Shown here: positions 43,740-53,452 of the stretch, in pieces | Layout of the letters: each line of letters begins with the position of its first letter | Position numbering within the stretch: position 1 is the first letter of the stretch | Assembly: GCF_000722545.1 (NCBI RefSeq) | Contig: NZ_JNVM01000006.1 | Coordinates: forward strand, 248,001 to 312,000 | Reading direction: 5' to 3' | Source of the DNA: Paenibacillus tyrphae | Lineage (GTDB): Bacteria > Bacillota > Bacilli > Paenibacillales > NBRC-103111 | DNA: 64,000 nt | The notes under the pieces: model-generated | What the model was told of the DNA's origin: nothing | What the model saw: the letters and a program-made list of their open reading frames with translations, nothing else | Databases searched by the model: none | Translations under genes and position numbers: made by a program

Positions 43740-46700
43740 ATGACAACGCATGTGGATATCGTACATTACCACCCTGATTATGCGGAAAGCGTAGCCGAAA
43801 TGTGGAACCGGAGCCAAGACGAATGGGGCGGCGGACCGGCCGTCCGGACAGCCGAGCAGATTCGCCAGGACGAGGAAAACTCGGATGCCATGGCCGTCTT
43901 TCTCGCCGTCTGCGACGATCAAGTCGTCGGATACTGCAGCCTGGGCGAATACCGCGAGGATACCGGCGCACTGTACATCCAGCTGTTGAACGTACGTCCC
44001 GATTACCATGGCCGCAAAATCGGCAAAATGCTCGTATTGCGGGCGGTGGAGGAAACGATCCGCCTGGGCTGGCCGCGCGTCGATTTATACACTTGGGAAG
44101 CCAATATGAAGGCGGTGCCGCTGTACAAGAGATGCGGCTTTTTCTGGGAAGACCGCGAGGACGCGACGCACTTCATGAACTTCATCCCTCAGGTGGCGGC
44201 TTGCGAAGCGCTTGCCCCCTATCTTCAAGATATCGATTGGTACGCCGACTTGAAGCGAACGATCGAAGTGAAACCGGACGGCCATAAAGTGAACGGCTTC
44301 GATACATACACTTACGCGTGGTCCAAGAACGGACAATCGCTTCGCGTGGATATCGAGCGCAGAGGCCGCGGCATCTGCCTCATCGAAACGGAGGACTACT
44401 TGCTGTCCGCAGTCGCGGAGCAGGCCGAGCCGGTGTTCGGAAGCGAGTATACGATAGAGTACCAAGTTGTAAACAAATCGGGCGCCCCGCTTAAGCTTGA
44501 GCTCCAGGGCGAATCGGACCGCAATGTGACATTCAATTGGAAAAGCGAGCTGCAAGTGGACGGCGAGGAACGGATCGCCGCACGTTTCTTCGTCGGAGCC
44601 ATCGAGGAAGAGCAGAGCGAATGGCGCACCTGCCCTGCCGTGCAGACGCGGGTACGAATTAACGGACTGGAAGCGCTGCTCAAGGTCGGCGTCGTGCCGA
44701 AATTTCCTGCCGGTCTCACGATGCAGGTGCCGGATGTAAGGCATGCGCTTGGCGGGGATTACGTCCTGTACCTCGATATGGAAAACCATTTCCCGGAGAC
44801 GGCCACGTTCTCCTTCGAGCTGCCGGAGCAAGCTTGGCTTGCGCTCGGACAACGGGCTTTCGAAGCGCGCCTGGATGCGAAGGAGCGGATATCGTTAGCG
44901 GTTCCGTACCGCCTGCTCGACTACGGCTTCTACCAAACCCTGCTTCAAATCCGGGCCGTTCCGGACAACGGGCCGGAGGTGACGTTCACCCGTTTTGTTG
45001 GCGGAGCCTTCGGGGGACCCGGGGCGATGTTTGCCGGAGAGACGGAGGACAACCGGGTTGCCGTGAACGGCAGCTATGGGATCGAATACGATAAGGATCA
45101 CAACGAAACGTTCCTTCGGGCCTGGAACCGGAAGGACGAGCAGATCATGCTGCTCCCGCCGTCGATAGGCAAGCCGTATTCCGCCGAATTTACCCGGAAA
45201 AAGCCGATACGTGTAGAGCCAAAAGAAGAACGAGGAGCGGTCGGCTTCCGCCATACGTACCGCTCGGATGCGTTCCCGCAGCTGCTGCTGCATCTCCACA
45301 CGCTGCTGTACGCCGACGGAACGGCGAAGCTGTGGCAGGAGCTGGAAAACGACTCGAACGCCCCCGTCGTCAGCGAAATGTGGGTCTCCCAGCGCATTCG
45401 TTCCGACCTGTACGGGATCGTTCTGCCTTACGACGGTCAATTCGTCGCAACGGCCGACTCGCACGGTATTGATCACGAATATTGGGACGGCTCCAAGGTT
45501 AGCGAGCCTTGGCTTTTCGCCCGGGGCGTCAGGAGCACATACGGGATTTGCTGGTCCGGCACCCACCGGATGAACATGGGCGATTGGTATCTGGAGCTGG
45601 AAACCCGCTTCGGACGGCTGGAAGCCGGAGAAACGAAAACCTCGGATACGATCTTCTTGTCTATGGGCGGGTTCGACGATTGGACCTCGTTCCGGGAATT
45701 TGCCCTGAAGCGCATCGGACAGGAAACGATGGCGCCGCCGATCCGCCATGTGGAGCTGACGGCCAATGAAGGAAACCCGTTCGTCACGCCAGATGCGGAG
45801 GAAGTGCCGGTCACGCTTCGGGATGCGAAGCAGACCGTATGGGAAGGCGAGCTCTCCGCCCGCTACATGGATGCGGCCGAAACACCGGAGCAGGTGCATT
45901 TGTCGCCTGACGAAGAGGCGGCGGAAGCCCGCTTCATGCTGCCTCGTCCGGCATCCCGCTGCCGCGTGGTCCGGGTGGAAGCGCGTCTAGGCGCGCATGA
46001 AGAGACGTATCATGCCGCCTTGTTCCCGGTTTCCAGCGGAGAAGTCAGCGGCACGACATCGACCGAAGCCGATTATTCGGTGCTAGAGGCCGACAATGGA
46101 ATCATTCGCATCTCCGCAGCAGCCGACTATTACCCTGGGCTGCGGTCGCTAGCGGTCGGGGGCCGGGAATGGCTTGCTTCCGGGTTTCCCGAATACGGAG
46201 CGAAGTCGTGGTGGAATCCTTGGACCGGCGGCTTATCGGGCCAATTCGAAGAGATGGGTCCGTTATCCGTGCGCAAAGAAGAGCATTCCGCCGCCTTTGT
46301 CCGCCTCTCCGACGAGAAAGGCAACGTGTGGGCGGGCATCCGGGTCCGTCAATCCGTTCGAAACCACGATACGTTCAAAGGGACGACCATGGACAGCTAC
46401 TATTTGATGCTCCCCGGGGTACCGATGCTCGCTTATATGACGGATATCCGTCAGAACACGGGAACGTATCTGGACAAATCGATGGTCAGCGAGCTGTTCC
46501 TTCGTCCCGACGAGACGGACGGCTATGGGTGGCTGCAAACCTGCGCTCCGAACGGAAATGTGCTGCGTTACCCTCTCGGAAAAGGGGAGCTCAGCGTGCG
46601 TGAGACGAAGGATTACGTGTTCGGACTGGATAGCCAAACCGGAGTTATGCATATCGTCACGGACGAAGAAGCCAACCGCCCTTCAGTTTACACGAACAAG

Positions 46701-46877
46701 GAGATCAGCGTCCTGTCATTCACGCGGAGGGTTTGTCTGCCTCACGGAAGCGTGAGCCGCTCGGCTCCGGTGTTCCTCGTCTTCCCGGACGCCCCGCTGC
46801 CCGCGGACAGCTTGGAGGCTTTACGCAGACTCGCCTTCCCTCTTATACTTGATACCAGTGACACGGAGGGAGAGTAA
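43740..46877 (+). CDS. GNAT acetyltransferase fused to a large beta-rich region
   Basis: 1045 residues. Residues 1-165 are a GNAT domain (VVGYCSLGEY; LLNVRPDYHGRKIGKMLVLRAVEE for acetyl-CoA; YKRCGFFWEDR). The remaining 880 residues are strand-rich, with repeated sandwich-like segments and a late part (GIIRISAAADYYPGLRSLAVGG; EMGPLSVRKEEHSAAFVRL) like the beta-supersandwich of carbohydrate-active enzymes. There is no signal peptide, so it acts in the cytoplasm. Six bases separate it from the amidohydrolase, an evident operon. The fusion is rare; the substrate is unknown. Confidence 0.75.
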   Translation: MTTHVDIVHYHPDYAESVAEMWNRSQDEWGGGPAVRTAEQIRQDEENSDAMAVFLAVCDDQVVGYCSLGEYREDTGALYIQLLNVRPDYHGRKIGKMLVLRAVEETIRLGWPRVDLYTWEANMKAVPLYKRCGFFWEDREDATHFMNFIPQVAACEALAPYLQDIDWYADLKRTIEVKPDGHKVNGFDTYTYAWSKNGQSLRVDIERRGRGICLIETEDYLLSAVAEQAEPVFGSEYTIEYQVVNKSGAPLKLELQGESDRNVTFNWKSELQVDGEERIAARFFVGAIEEEQSEWRTCPAVQTRVRINGLEALLKVGVVPKFPAGLTMQVPDVRHALGGDYVLYLDMENHFPETATFSFELPEQAWLALGQRAFEARLDAKERISLAVPYRLLDYGFYQTLLQIRAVPDNGPEVTFTRFVGGAFGGPGAMFAGETEDNRVAVNGSYGIEYDKDHNETFLRAWNRKDEQIMLLPPSIGKPYSAEFTRKKPIRVEPKEERGAVGFRHTYRSDAFPQLLLHLHTLLYADGTAKLWQELENDSNAPVVSEMWVSQRIRSDLYGIVLPYDGQFVATADSHGIDHEYWDGSKVSEPWLFARGVRSTYGICWSGTHRMNMGDWYLELETRFGRLEAGETKTSDTIFLSMGGFDDWTSFREFALKRIGQETMAPPIRHVELTANEGNPFVTPDAEEVPVTLRDAKQTVWEGELSARYMDAAETPEQVHLSPDEEAAEARFMLPRPASRCRVVRVEARLGAHEETYHAALFPVSSGEVSGTTSTEADYSVLEADNGIIRISAAADYYPGLRSLAVGGREWLASGFPEYGAKSWWNPWTGGLSGQFEEMGPLSVRKEEHSAAFVRLSDEKGNVWAGIRVRQSVRNHDTFKGTTMDSYYLMLPGVPMLAYMTDIRQNTGTYLDKSMVSELFLRPDETDGYGWLQTCAPNGNVLRYPLGKGELSVRETKDYVFGLDSQTGVMHIVTDEEANRPSVYTNKEISVLSFTRRVCLPHGSVSRSAPVFLVFPDAPLPADSLEALRRLAFPLILDTSDTEGE

Positions 46878-46883
46878 TACGGA

Positions 46884-47741
46884 ATGAAAATCATTGATGC
46901 ACACATGCATTTGTCTCATATTGCTTCGTTCAAGGAAACGGCCGCAAACCGCTCGTTCGTCGATTACTCCGTTGACGGGCTGCTGCGCGAATACGCCGAG
47001 AACGGTGTCGTGCTGGGCATCGGCATGGGAGTGACGGAGACCGCCGCCGGAGGCTTCCCCGACCGGGAAGCCCCCACGCCGATGGGACTCGACATGGTGG
47101 AGTCGTATCCGGGGCAGATCGTGTACTGCCCCGGCGTTAACCCGTTCAAGCTGGGCAACGCCGGACTGGATGAGCTGGAGCAAGCGCTGCAGCGGCCGGA
47201 GGCGGTCGGGATCAAAATTTACCTCGGCTACTATCCGTACTATGCCTATGATGACGTCTACCAGCCGGTCTACGAGCTGGCGAAGCAGTACAAGGTCCCG
47301 GTCGTCTATCATACGGGCGATACGTACTCGGAGCGCGGCCTGCTGAAATATTCCCACCCGCTGACGGTGGACGAGGTTGCCGTCGCCCATCGCGACGTCA
47401 ACTTCATGATCGCCCACTTCGGCGACCCGTGGGTGCTGGACGGAGCCGAGATCGTCTACAAGAACCGCAACGTATTCGCCGATTTGTCCGGCCTGATGGT
47501 CGGCGATGCCGCGGAATGCGCGCGGCTCAAGGATTCCCCGCTCTTCTTCGCCCATCTGCGCCACGCGGTGACGTACTGTGATCATTACGAGAAGATGCTG
47601 TTCGGCACCGACTGGCCGCTCGCCCCCGTGCAGCCTTATCTGCAATTCGTGCAGGAGCTGATTCCGGAGGCGTATCACGAGCACGTCTTTTACAAAACCG
47701 CCCTGCGCGTGTTTCCGAAAATTGCTCCGCTCGTGGAGTAG
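46884..47741 (+). CDS. Amidohydrolase-family (amidohydrolase 2) metal-dependent hydrolase
   Basis: 285 residues: N-terminal DAHMHL metal motif, KIYLGYYPYYAYDD, VVYHTGDT, FMIAHFGDPW, and FGTDWPLAP at the end, the full set of the TIM-barrel amidohydrolases. It could hydrolyse or decarboxylate a small cyclic or aromatic compound. It is in one operon with the GNAT fusion. Confidence 0.85.
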   Translation: MKIIDAHMHLSHIASFKETAANRSFVDYSVDGLLREYAENGVVLGIGMGVTETAAGGFPDREAPTPMGLDMVESYPGQIVYCPGVNPFKLGNAGLDELEQALQRPEAVGIKIYLGYYPYYAYDDVYQPVYELAKQYKVPVVYHTGDTYSERGLLKYSHPLTVDEVAVAHRDVNFMIAHFGDPWVLDGAEIVYKNRNVFADLSGLMVGDAAECARLKDSPLFFAHLRHAVTYCDHYEKMLFGTDWPLAPVQPYLQFVQELIPEAYHEHVFYKTALRVFPKIAPLVE

Positions 47742-47766
47742 CCGCTTAAACGACGCATAAACGCTC

Positions 47767-47808
47767 AAAAAAAATCCCCGCCTCGTCGATGGCAGCGACG
47801 GCGGGGAT
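47767..47808 (-). terminator. Terminator of the rtcB operon
   Basis: On the minus strand ATCCCCGCC...GGCGGGGAT forms a strong stem followed by eight T. It lies 95 bp after the rtcB stop. On the plus strand it can also stop the amidohydrolase transcript less well. Confidence 0.85.
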
Positions 47809-47902
47809 CAAAGATATATGTTAAGTAACGGGATCTTCTTTAGTATGCAGCCCGAAGCTTAAGCCCACCTTAAAAGAAGTTCAAAATTTGATTAAAAGAG
47901 CC

Positions 47903-49129
47903 TTAATCCTTATACGGATCGAATTCGTCTGCCCCGGCCATGCATACGCCGATCGGCTTCAGCACATGCAGTACCTCGATCGTCTCCGTATGGGCGTCCA
48001 GCACTTCCCGAAGCTTCCGGTACACGAACGGGCTCTCGTCCGTCCCGGCTCCGCGAAGCTCGACGCCGAAGCTTCTCACGGCCTCGTGCATTTGCACCTC
48101 CGAGATGAGGCCGCCTGAGCGGGTACGCGTCTTCCAGTTCATCTTGCCGGCCGCTTGCGTGCGGCTCATAATTCTTCCCGCGCCGTGCACCGTGCTGTAG
48201 AAGGCCGCCCGGTTCTCCTCCGTATCCTTTCCTCGGACAATGACCGAGATGTCGCCCATGCTGCCGCCGATGAACCCGAGCTGGCCGGGAGCGGACGGCG
48301 TCGCCCCTTTGCGCACGACGACCGTTTCCCGGCCGCCGTGGGTTTCTTTCCACGCGTAATTGTGGTGATTATGCACCTCCAATTCCGCGTCCGCTCCCAG
48401 AATCGCCAGCACCTGACGGATGACGGCATCTCTTCCGGCATACGCATACCGCCCGGCCAGCTTCATGGCGCGGTAATACATATCGCCAAGCTCGCTGTCC
48501 AGATCGAGCAGCACCGGCGGCTGGTCCATCTTTTCCCCCGGAGCGTTCGCCAAAAACTCCCTGCCCGCCGCAAGGTTAATAAAGCCGCTGGCCGTCTTAT
48601 GGCCGAACCCGCGGCTGCCGAAGTGATTGCCGATCCACAGCCGTCCCGTCCCCGCTTCCTCGAACAAATCGACGAAATGATTCCCGCTGCCTACGGTCCC
48701 CAACTGATCGCGGGCAAGCTTCTTCAGTTTATCGTGCTCCTGATGCCCGATGGCGGCATACACTGACCAATCCGGATCGTCGAACAGTTCGTGGTCCACC
48801 TTCTCGCTATTTACGCGCCCGATGCCGAACGAAACGTTCCGTGCGATATCGTCCATGATACGCCCTAGCCGTGGCCGGATATCCGCAGCCAGCAGGTTCG
48901 TTCGCACCGCTTTGTTCCCGCACCCGATATCGTACCCGACGCCGGACGGCGAAATTTGTCCCTCGTAGACGATCACCCCGCCGATCGGCTGGCTGTAGCC
49001 CTTGTGGTGGTCCGCCATCAGAAGTGCCTGCACGACATTTCCGTGCTCCGCGCACGTTTTCGCTTGCGCCAAGGCGCCTGCCTCCGGGTTTCCCCAGACA
49101 CGGACGCCGTCTATGATTTGATAAGCCAT
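47903..49129 (-). CDS. rtcB: RtcB-type RNA ligase
   Basis: 408 residues, the usual length. Mn-binding and guanylylation motifs are visible: ADHHKGYSQPIGGV, VGYDIGCGN, LGTVGSGNHFVDL, EVHNHHNYAW, and HGAGRIMSRTQA with the nucleophile His. It joins RNA 2',3'-cyclic phosphate (or 3'-phosphate) to 5'-OH ends using GTP. AAGGAG lies eight bases before the ATG, which overlaps the end of the upstream gene. It is the last gene of an RNA-repair operon, after RlaP-type and Ro60 genes. Confidence 0.95.
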   Translation of the reverse strand: MAYQIIDGVRVWGNPEAGALAQAKTCAEHGNVVQALLMADHHKGYSQPIGGVIVYEGQISPSGVGYDIGCGNKAVRTNLLAADIRPRLGRIMDDIARNVSFGIGRVNSEKVDHELFDDPDWSVYAAIGHQEHDKLKKLARDQLGTVGSGNHFVDLFEEAGTGRLWIGNHFGSRGFGHKTASGFINLAAGREFLANAPGEKMDQPPVLLDLDSELGDMYYRAMKLAGRYAYAGRDAVIRQVLAILGADAELEVHNHHNYAWKETHGGRETVVVRKGATPSAPGQLGFIGGSMGDISVIVRGKDTEENRAAFYSTVHGAGRIMSRTQAAGKMNWKTRTRSGGLISEVQMHEAVRSFGVELRGAGTDESPFVYRKLREVLDAHTETIEVLHVLKPIGVCMAGADEFDPYKD

Positions 49130-50715
49130 GCTGTCAGCTCCTTTTCCTGCAAAAGCTTCGCAATTCGTTCTTTTACTTGTTCATTCGGCTCGGAGACCGT
49201 TAGTTCCTGCAACGCGGCCGCCACTTCCTCTCCCCAGACCGGAAGAGGCCATGCCTCCAAGCATTTCAACGCCATGTTGCGGTTCATGGTTGCCGGGCTC
49301 AGCAAGCCGGCGGCGATCAGCTTCGTCCCGTGCCCCTCGAACACGTCCAGCGCCTGCAGCAGGCTTTGCAGGCATTGATGCGGCCCGTACTGCTCCCCGT
49401 AGCCGATTTCGTCCTGCGGACCGCTGGCGATTTCCTCCAATGGAAGATTCGCTTCCGCATAGCGGACCAAGCGGTCCATCCGCTCCGGTTCGTCCGTGTG
49501 CACGAGCTCATAATACAGGTGGCTATCCAGCGGATGCTCCTGCAGCCGCCCGAATAGCTCCTCCCAGATATCCATGCGGAGCCGTTTAGCCGCATAGATC
49601 GCATGCTGCCATACCGCGCTGTCCTGCGAGCGGATGTCTTCCCATATTTTGGATGTCCATCCTTCGTCTTGAATGACGTTCTCGCACAGCCGCTTGCAGG
49701 CTTCGCGCAGGTCGCCGGACCAGCCTCTGTCATACCGCTGCTCCCAACGCTGACCGTCTTCGTTTAAAAAATCATAAATATCCGTCACAACCGATAGCTG
49801 CGCCGCGGTAACGCACATTGTCTGCGAATGCCTTAGAAAATCGCTTACCGCCGATGCTGCGTCCTCATAGTCGTCGATATTTTCCGCAGGCCCACCGGAC
49901 AGCAGTGACGAGAGGATGACCCCTGCCCCGTCATACAGCTCAAGATCCACGGAAGCTTGCGATAGCGCTTCGGCCAGTCCGCCGTTACGCGCGCAATAAC
50001 AGGCCAAATATTCGTTCATGACGCTGTTGCGGCAGCCGTGGCGAAGCAGCCAATCCCGGATTTCCTGCGTCTGCGGCTCTAGGCGCTCGACCAGTTGGAT
50101 TTTTCCCTAGCCGTCTACAGCCTTGGCCAATTCGAACAGCGTCTCGTTGGCGTTGTCCAGACTGCCCCGAATCGCAACCGCCGAATAAAGCGTAAATTCG
50201 TCATGCTTGCCCAGCGTGATAACCAGTTCCCGGTGTTTCTCGGTTTCGAACTGGCCCAGCAACGCAATCCCCAGCTTGACGACATTGCGGTGCGCCCCGG
50301 ATCTCGCAAACCACTCCGCTTCCTGGTACAGATTCGGAATGACGACTCCGGGGTGTTCCCGTAGCGACTCCAACAGCGAGTCAATGACGTTCAGCACATC
50401 CTCCTGCATCAGCTTGAGGTACGTGGCGCGTCTTGTTTTGTTGTCAGGACTCCGGCTCTGCTTGACGAGAAGTTGTACCAGCGCCTGCACCTTCGCCGTC
50501 TCCGCCTGCCCGCCGGCATGATGGCTGAACGTGCCGTCCATGCCCCCCGCGACCCAGCGCACGGAATGCCCGGCCCAATACTCGTCGTCATCCGGCAGCC
50601 TGGCGTCATTGAGCCGGTCCCGGTCATCCAGCGCGGACACGATGTACTCATAGATGGAAGGCTTGCCGGCCCATGGATAAAGCGTATTTTGATTCAACGT
50701 GTTTATCATTGTCAA
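49111..50715 (-). pseudogene. Helical-repeat protein gene split by an in-frame TAG
   Basis: Two ORFs of 202 and 302 residues lie in the same frame, separated only by one TAG at 50107-50109. After the TAG the frame reads GKIQLVERLEPQTQEIRDWL and on into RHGCRNSVMNEYLACYC with no ATG, GTG or TTG for 29 codons, yet looks fully coding. A single protein of about 534 residues with a TGG (Trp) at this codon is the natural reading; similar proteins beside rtcB in Bacillota are about that long. The body is HEAT-like helices of unknown role. A nonsense mutation is the likely cause, with readthrough as an alternative. The first ORF starts one base from the RlaP-type gene end. Confidence 0.75.
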
Positions 50716-51504
50716 TCACCTATTCTCCCACACTTCGCCAAGCACGGCGCGGAACAGCCCGTCGAGCTCACAAGCCTGTCCGCCTTCGGCGCTTTTCAGA
50801 TGAACGGCCGTGCGCTCGAAATGATTCATTTTTTGTTCCAAAAAATCGTTGATAGGGTTGATCCTCGGCTCGTAGTCCATTTCGTCCCCCGCCATTTTGC
50901 GGTCTACCAGTTCGAGAATGACCTTTTTCAGCTCGCTGCCCTCCGGCACCAAGCGGTCCACCAGCACGTCGAATTCCATCGGCGGCATCGCGTTAAACTG
51001 CTCGATCCATTCGCAGGCCAGAACCGGGCGAAGCACGTAAAAATATTTTTTGATCTTCACCTGCTCCCCCTGCAAGTATTCGCGGTAATTGCCCTTCGCC
51101 ATATTGAGATAGTGATACATGCACGATTTCGGGGAAAAGGTCAGCGGCGAGATGCTGCGAATACGCTTTGCCGCAGAGTATTTCTCGTAGTACGGGATCG
51201 GCGATTGCAGCCACTCCAGCAGCGGCGGGTTCGATTTGCGGAATAAGTTCAGCGCCTTCTTCAAATCCCAGCCGTTGACATCGAGCTTATCGCTGATCGG
51301 CCGCTCGATCACGTCCCGTTGCTCAAATATGGATAAATACCACTCGACAGGCCGAACGTACAGGAAACGGACATCGTAGTCGCTGTCCTTCGACGGGAAC
51401 CCCCATGCCCGACTGCCCGATTCGCAGGCGTACAGGATGCGCACCTGCTCCTGCCGCTCGATGTGGCAGAGTTCTTCTAATATATGTTGACGAAAGTCGG
51501 TCAT
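50716..51504 (-). CDS. RlaP-type DNA-polymerase-beta-like nucleotidyltransferase
   Basis: 262 residues: the nucleotidyltransferase motif YACESGSRAWGFPSKDSDYDVRFLYV, with GS and two catalytic Asp, DVNGWDLKKALNLFRKSNPPLLEW, and a long helical C-terminus, as in PF10127 (RlaP). This family is linked to RtcB and other RNA ligases and is thought to add or remove nucleotides at damaged RNA ends. AAGGAGG lies before the ATG. Confidence 0.88.
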   Translation of the reverse strand: MTDFRQHILEELCHIERQEQVRILYACESGSRAWGFPSKDSDYDVRFLYVRPVEWYLSIFEQRDVIERPISDKLDVNGWDLKKALNLFRKSNPPLLEWLQSPIPYYEKYSAAKRIRSISPLTFSPKSCMYHYLNMAKGNYREYLQGEQVKIKKYFYVLRPVLACEWIEQFNAMPPMEFDVLVDRLVPEGSELKKVILELVDRKMAGDEMDYEPRINPINDFLEQKMNHFERTAVHLKSAEGGQACELDGLFRAVLGEVWENR

Positions 51505-51675
51505 CGTGGTTTTCCCTCCTTGGGATCGAGATGGTGGTAACGGAAAAAGCCATCGACCTCAGCGGTCCATGGCCCGATGTTCTTATAGATGGTTTTACGG
51601 CGTGCGCGTAAAATGTCATCCGAATAGGACCGATGAGATGCGGAAGTCAAAGCTGCCATGATTTGGCAAACTGCA

Positions 51676-51732
51676 TTATTTGTACTTCAGGATGAACTGT
51701 AATTTCGTCGTCGTAATCCCTGCCATCTTCAT
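51676..51732 (-). CDS. 18-codon ORF with strong ribosome binding site
   Basis: AAAAGGAGG is followed by ATG AAG ATG and the frame encodes MKMAGITTTKLQFILKYK before TAA. It lies between the Ro60 and RlaP-type genes. It could be a tiny peptide, a coupling leader, or the remains of a longer gene. The rest of the gap (51505-51675) shows no clear gene. Confidence 0.35.
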   Translation of the reverse strand: MKMAGITTTKLQFILKYK

Positions 51733-51760
51733 CGGCCTCCTTTTTGCAGAAAGTGAATCG

Positions 51761-53269
51761 TTACTTTTCGGTACCACCCAGCTCCATGGCGTCGATCTTC
51801 CCGGTCATATCCGAGTAGCCCTGTACCGCTTGCGCAATATAGGACAGCACGGTGTCGCTCCAGCCGTAAATATAGAACGTATTCCGGTCGGCCGGAGGCG
51901 CCATCGCATAACGGTACGGCGCAATGTCGACGATGAACGCCTTGACGAGCGGGTTCACCTGGGCGCGGTATTTTGCCAGCTCGGCGTAAAACGGGCTGCC
52001 GCTGTTCTGCTGCTCATCCGTAATAATGATGATCTGATCAACCCGCTTGTTTTCGTAAAACAGCTTGCGCACAGGGGCGCCGGTATCGGTTCCGCCGCGG
52101 GAACGGATGCGCTCCGCCTGCGTTAGAATGCTGTCGTGACGCGACGGCTTGGCGTTCGTCACTTCCGTGTCGAACAGCCAGAACAACGAGTTCCCTTGCG
52201 TCTTCTTGTACAGCGCCAAGGCGAATACGGACCCGATCTGCAAATATTCCCCTTGCATGGAGCCGGAAATATCGAGGAAAATCGCCGTGTTCTCGCCGAT
52301 CTCCGGCAAGTTCGCGAACGTCTGCTCCACCGCGGCCCGAAGCGCGTCGCGCAGCTCCGGACGCTCTACCTCCCGAAACGCCTTGGCGAACCGGAACGGC
52401 AAAATTTTCGCCTTGCGCAGCGCCTCGGCATTCGTCAGACGCTCCACCGCGAACGCCAGATTAGCTTTCTTCTCGAACACGCCTGCGCGATCCAGCGCGT
52501 TCAAATGGCGCAGCAGTGCGAACGTAGGCATCTGGCGCAGCAGCGCCTCCCAGACGGCCTTGGACGGCTTGATCGCGCCCGTCACCGTTTCGTACGGCAG
52601 CTTCCCGCGTTCGATGCAAGCGAGCTTCTCGGCTTCGCTTCTCGCCCGCTTCAATTGCTCCAGCGCCTCCACCTGCGGGAGCATGGCGAGATTTGTCTCC
52701 TGCCCGCGCAGGTAACGGAACAGCGCCTGCTGCTTGAGATCGGCCGGCTTCGGATGCGCCGTCGCAATCGCGTCGCCCAAGCTGAACCCGCGTCCCCGAC
52801 CGTTGTACTTCAGCGCCCAATATTCGGACACCCCGGAGAGGAAGCGAGCGACCTGCCGTTTCACGGCCCGACCGCCCTGTCCGCGGCCAAGTCCCCGTAG
52901 GATCGTCAGGAAATCGGACAAATCGGAAGGAATCCGGACCACTTGGTCGAACACCTTGGCGAATACATCCGGCCGATAAGACGACAGTATGGCGAGCCCG
53001 AACAGCGGCTGCAGTCGCATAAATCCCTCGTTGCGGGCGAACACCAGCGCTTTGGCCATAAATTGCGGGTTCTGCTGCGCCATTTCGTGATGCAGCTCCA
53101 GCGCGTCCTTCAGCAGCTCGTTTTGATCAGCGTAAAACGTATTTCCGAGCGTATTGGTTAACAGCGTCTGCACGTACTGCTCTTCGGCTGAACGCGCATA
53201 AGCCGGGAATCCGTGTTTGTTATGTGTCGTCGGCAGCATGGCGCCAAACATTTTTTTAGCGAAACTCAT
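51761..53269 (-). CDS. rsr: Ro60/Rsr TROVE-domain protein
   Basis: 502 residues from the ATG at 53269 (AGGAGG nine bases upstream); an earlier in-frame start would lie in the leader repeats. A TROVE helical ring (SAEEQYVQTLLTNTLGNTFY; FRYLRGQETNLAMLP; MPTFALLRHLNALDRAGVF) is followed by a VWA domain with MIDAS DISGSM, GGTDTGAP and IIITDEQQ. Ro60 proteins bind Y RNAs and misfolded RNAs and guide RNA decay or repair. Three Y-RNA-like genes lie just upstream on the same strand, and rtcB is in the same operon. Confidence 0.95.
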   Translation of the reverse strand: MSFAKKMFGAMLPTTHNKHGFPAYARSAEEQYVQTLLTNTLGNTFYADQNELLKDALELHHEMAQQNPQFMAKALVFARNEGFMRLQPLFGLAILSSYRPDVFAKVFDQVVRIPSDLSDFLTILRGLGRGQGGRAVKRQVARFLSGVSEYWALKYNGRGRGFSLGDAIATAHPKPADLKQQALFRYLRGQETNLAMLPQVEALEQLKRARSEAEKLACIERGKLPYETVTGAIKPSKAVWEALLRQMPTFALLRHLNALDRAGVFEKKANLAFAVERLTNAEALRKAKILPFRFAKAFREVERPELRDALRAAVEQTFANLPEIGENTAIFLDISGSMQGEYLQIGSVFALALYKKTQGNSLFWLFDTEVTNAKPSRHDSILTQAERIRSRGGTDTGAPVRKLFYENKRVDQIIIITDEQQNSGSPFYAELAKYRAQVNPLVKAFIVDIAPYRYAMAPPADRNTFYIYGWSDTVLSYIAQAVQGYSDMTGKIDAMELGGTEK

Positions 53270-53286
53270 GGTTGGAAACCTCCTAA

Positions 53287-53445
53287 AGGTTTTGCGTAGC
53301 AAAACCACTTCGTAAGCATATTCTTAGTTTTTTGCATAGCAAAAAACTGCTTCGTAAGCATAATCCTAGGTTTTGCCTAGCAAAACCACTTCGTAAGCAT
53401 ATTCCTAGGTTTTGCACAGCAAAACTACTTCGAAGCATACTCATC
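53287..53445 (-). repeat. Four tandem hairpin repeats in the rsr leader
   Basis: Four copies of a unit of 38-42 bp. On the minus strand each reads TATGCTTACGAAGTGG (or close) then a GGTTTTGCTA-x-GCAAAACC hairpin. The last copy runs into the rsr ribosome binding site (TTTAGGAGG). The copies differ by point changes and one extended stem. They lie between the Y-RNA genes and rsr. Too regular in function-like placement to be a CRISPR: there are no spacers. Confidence 0.8.
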
Positions 53446-53452
53446 ATAGACC

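Noticed and set aside
53287-53445. CRISPR-like repeat array
   Set aside because: The units abut with no spacers of unique sequence, and there are no cas genes.
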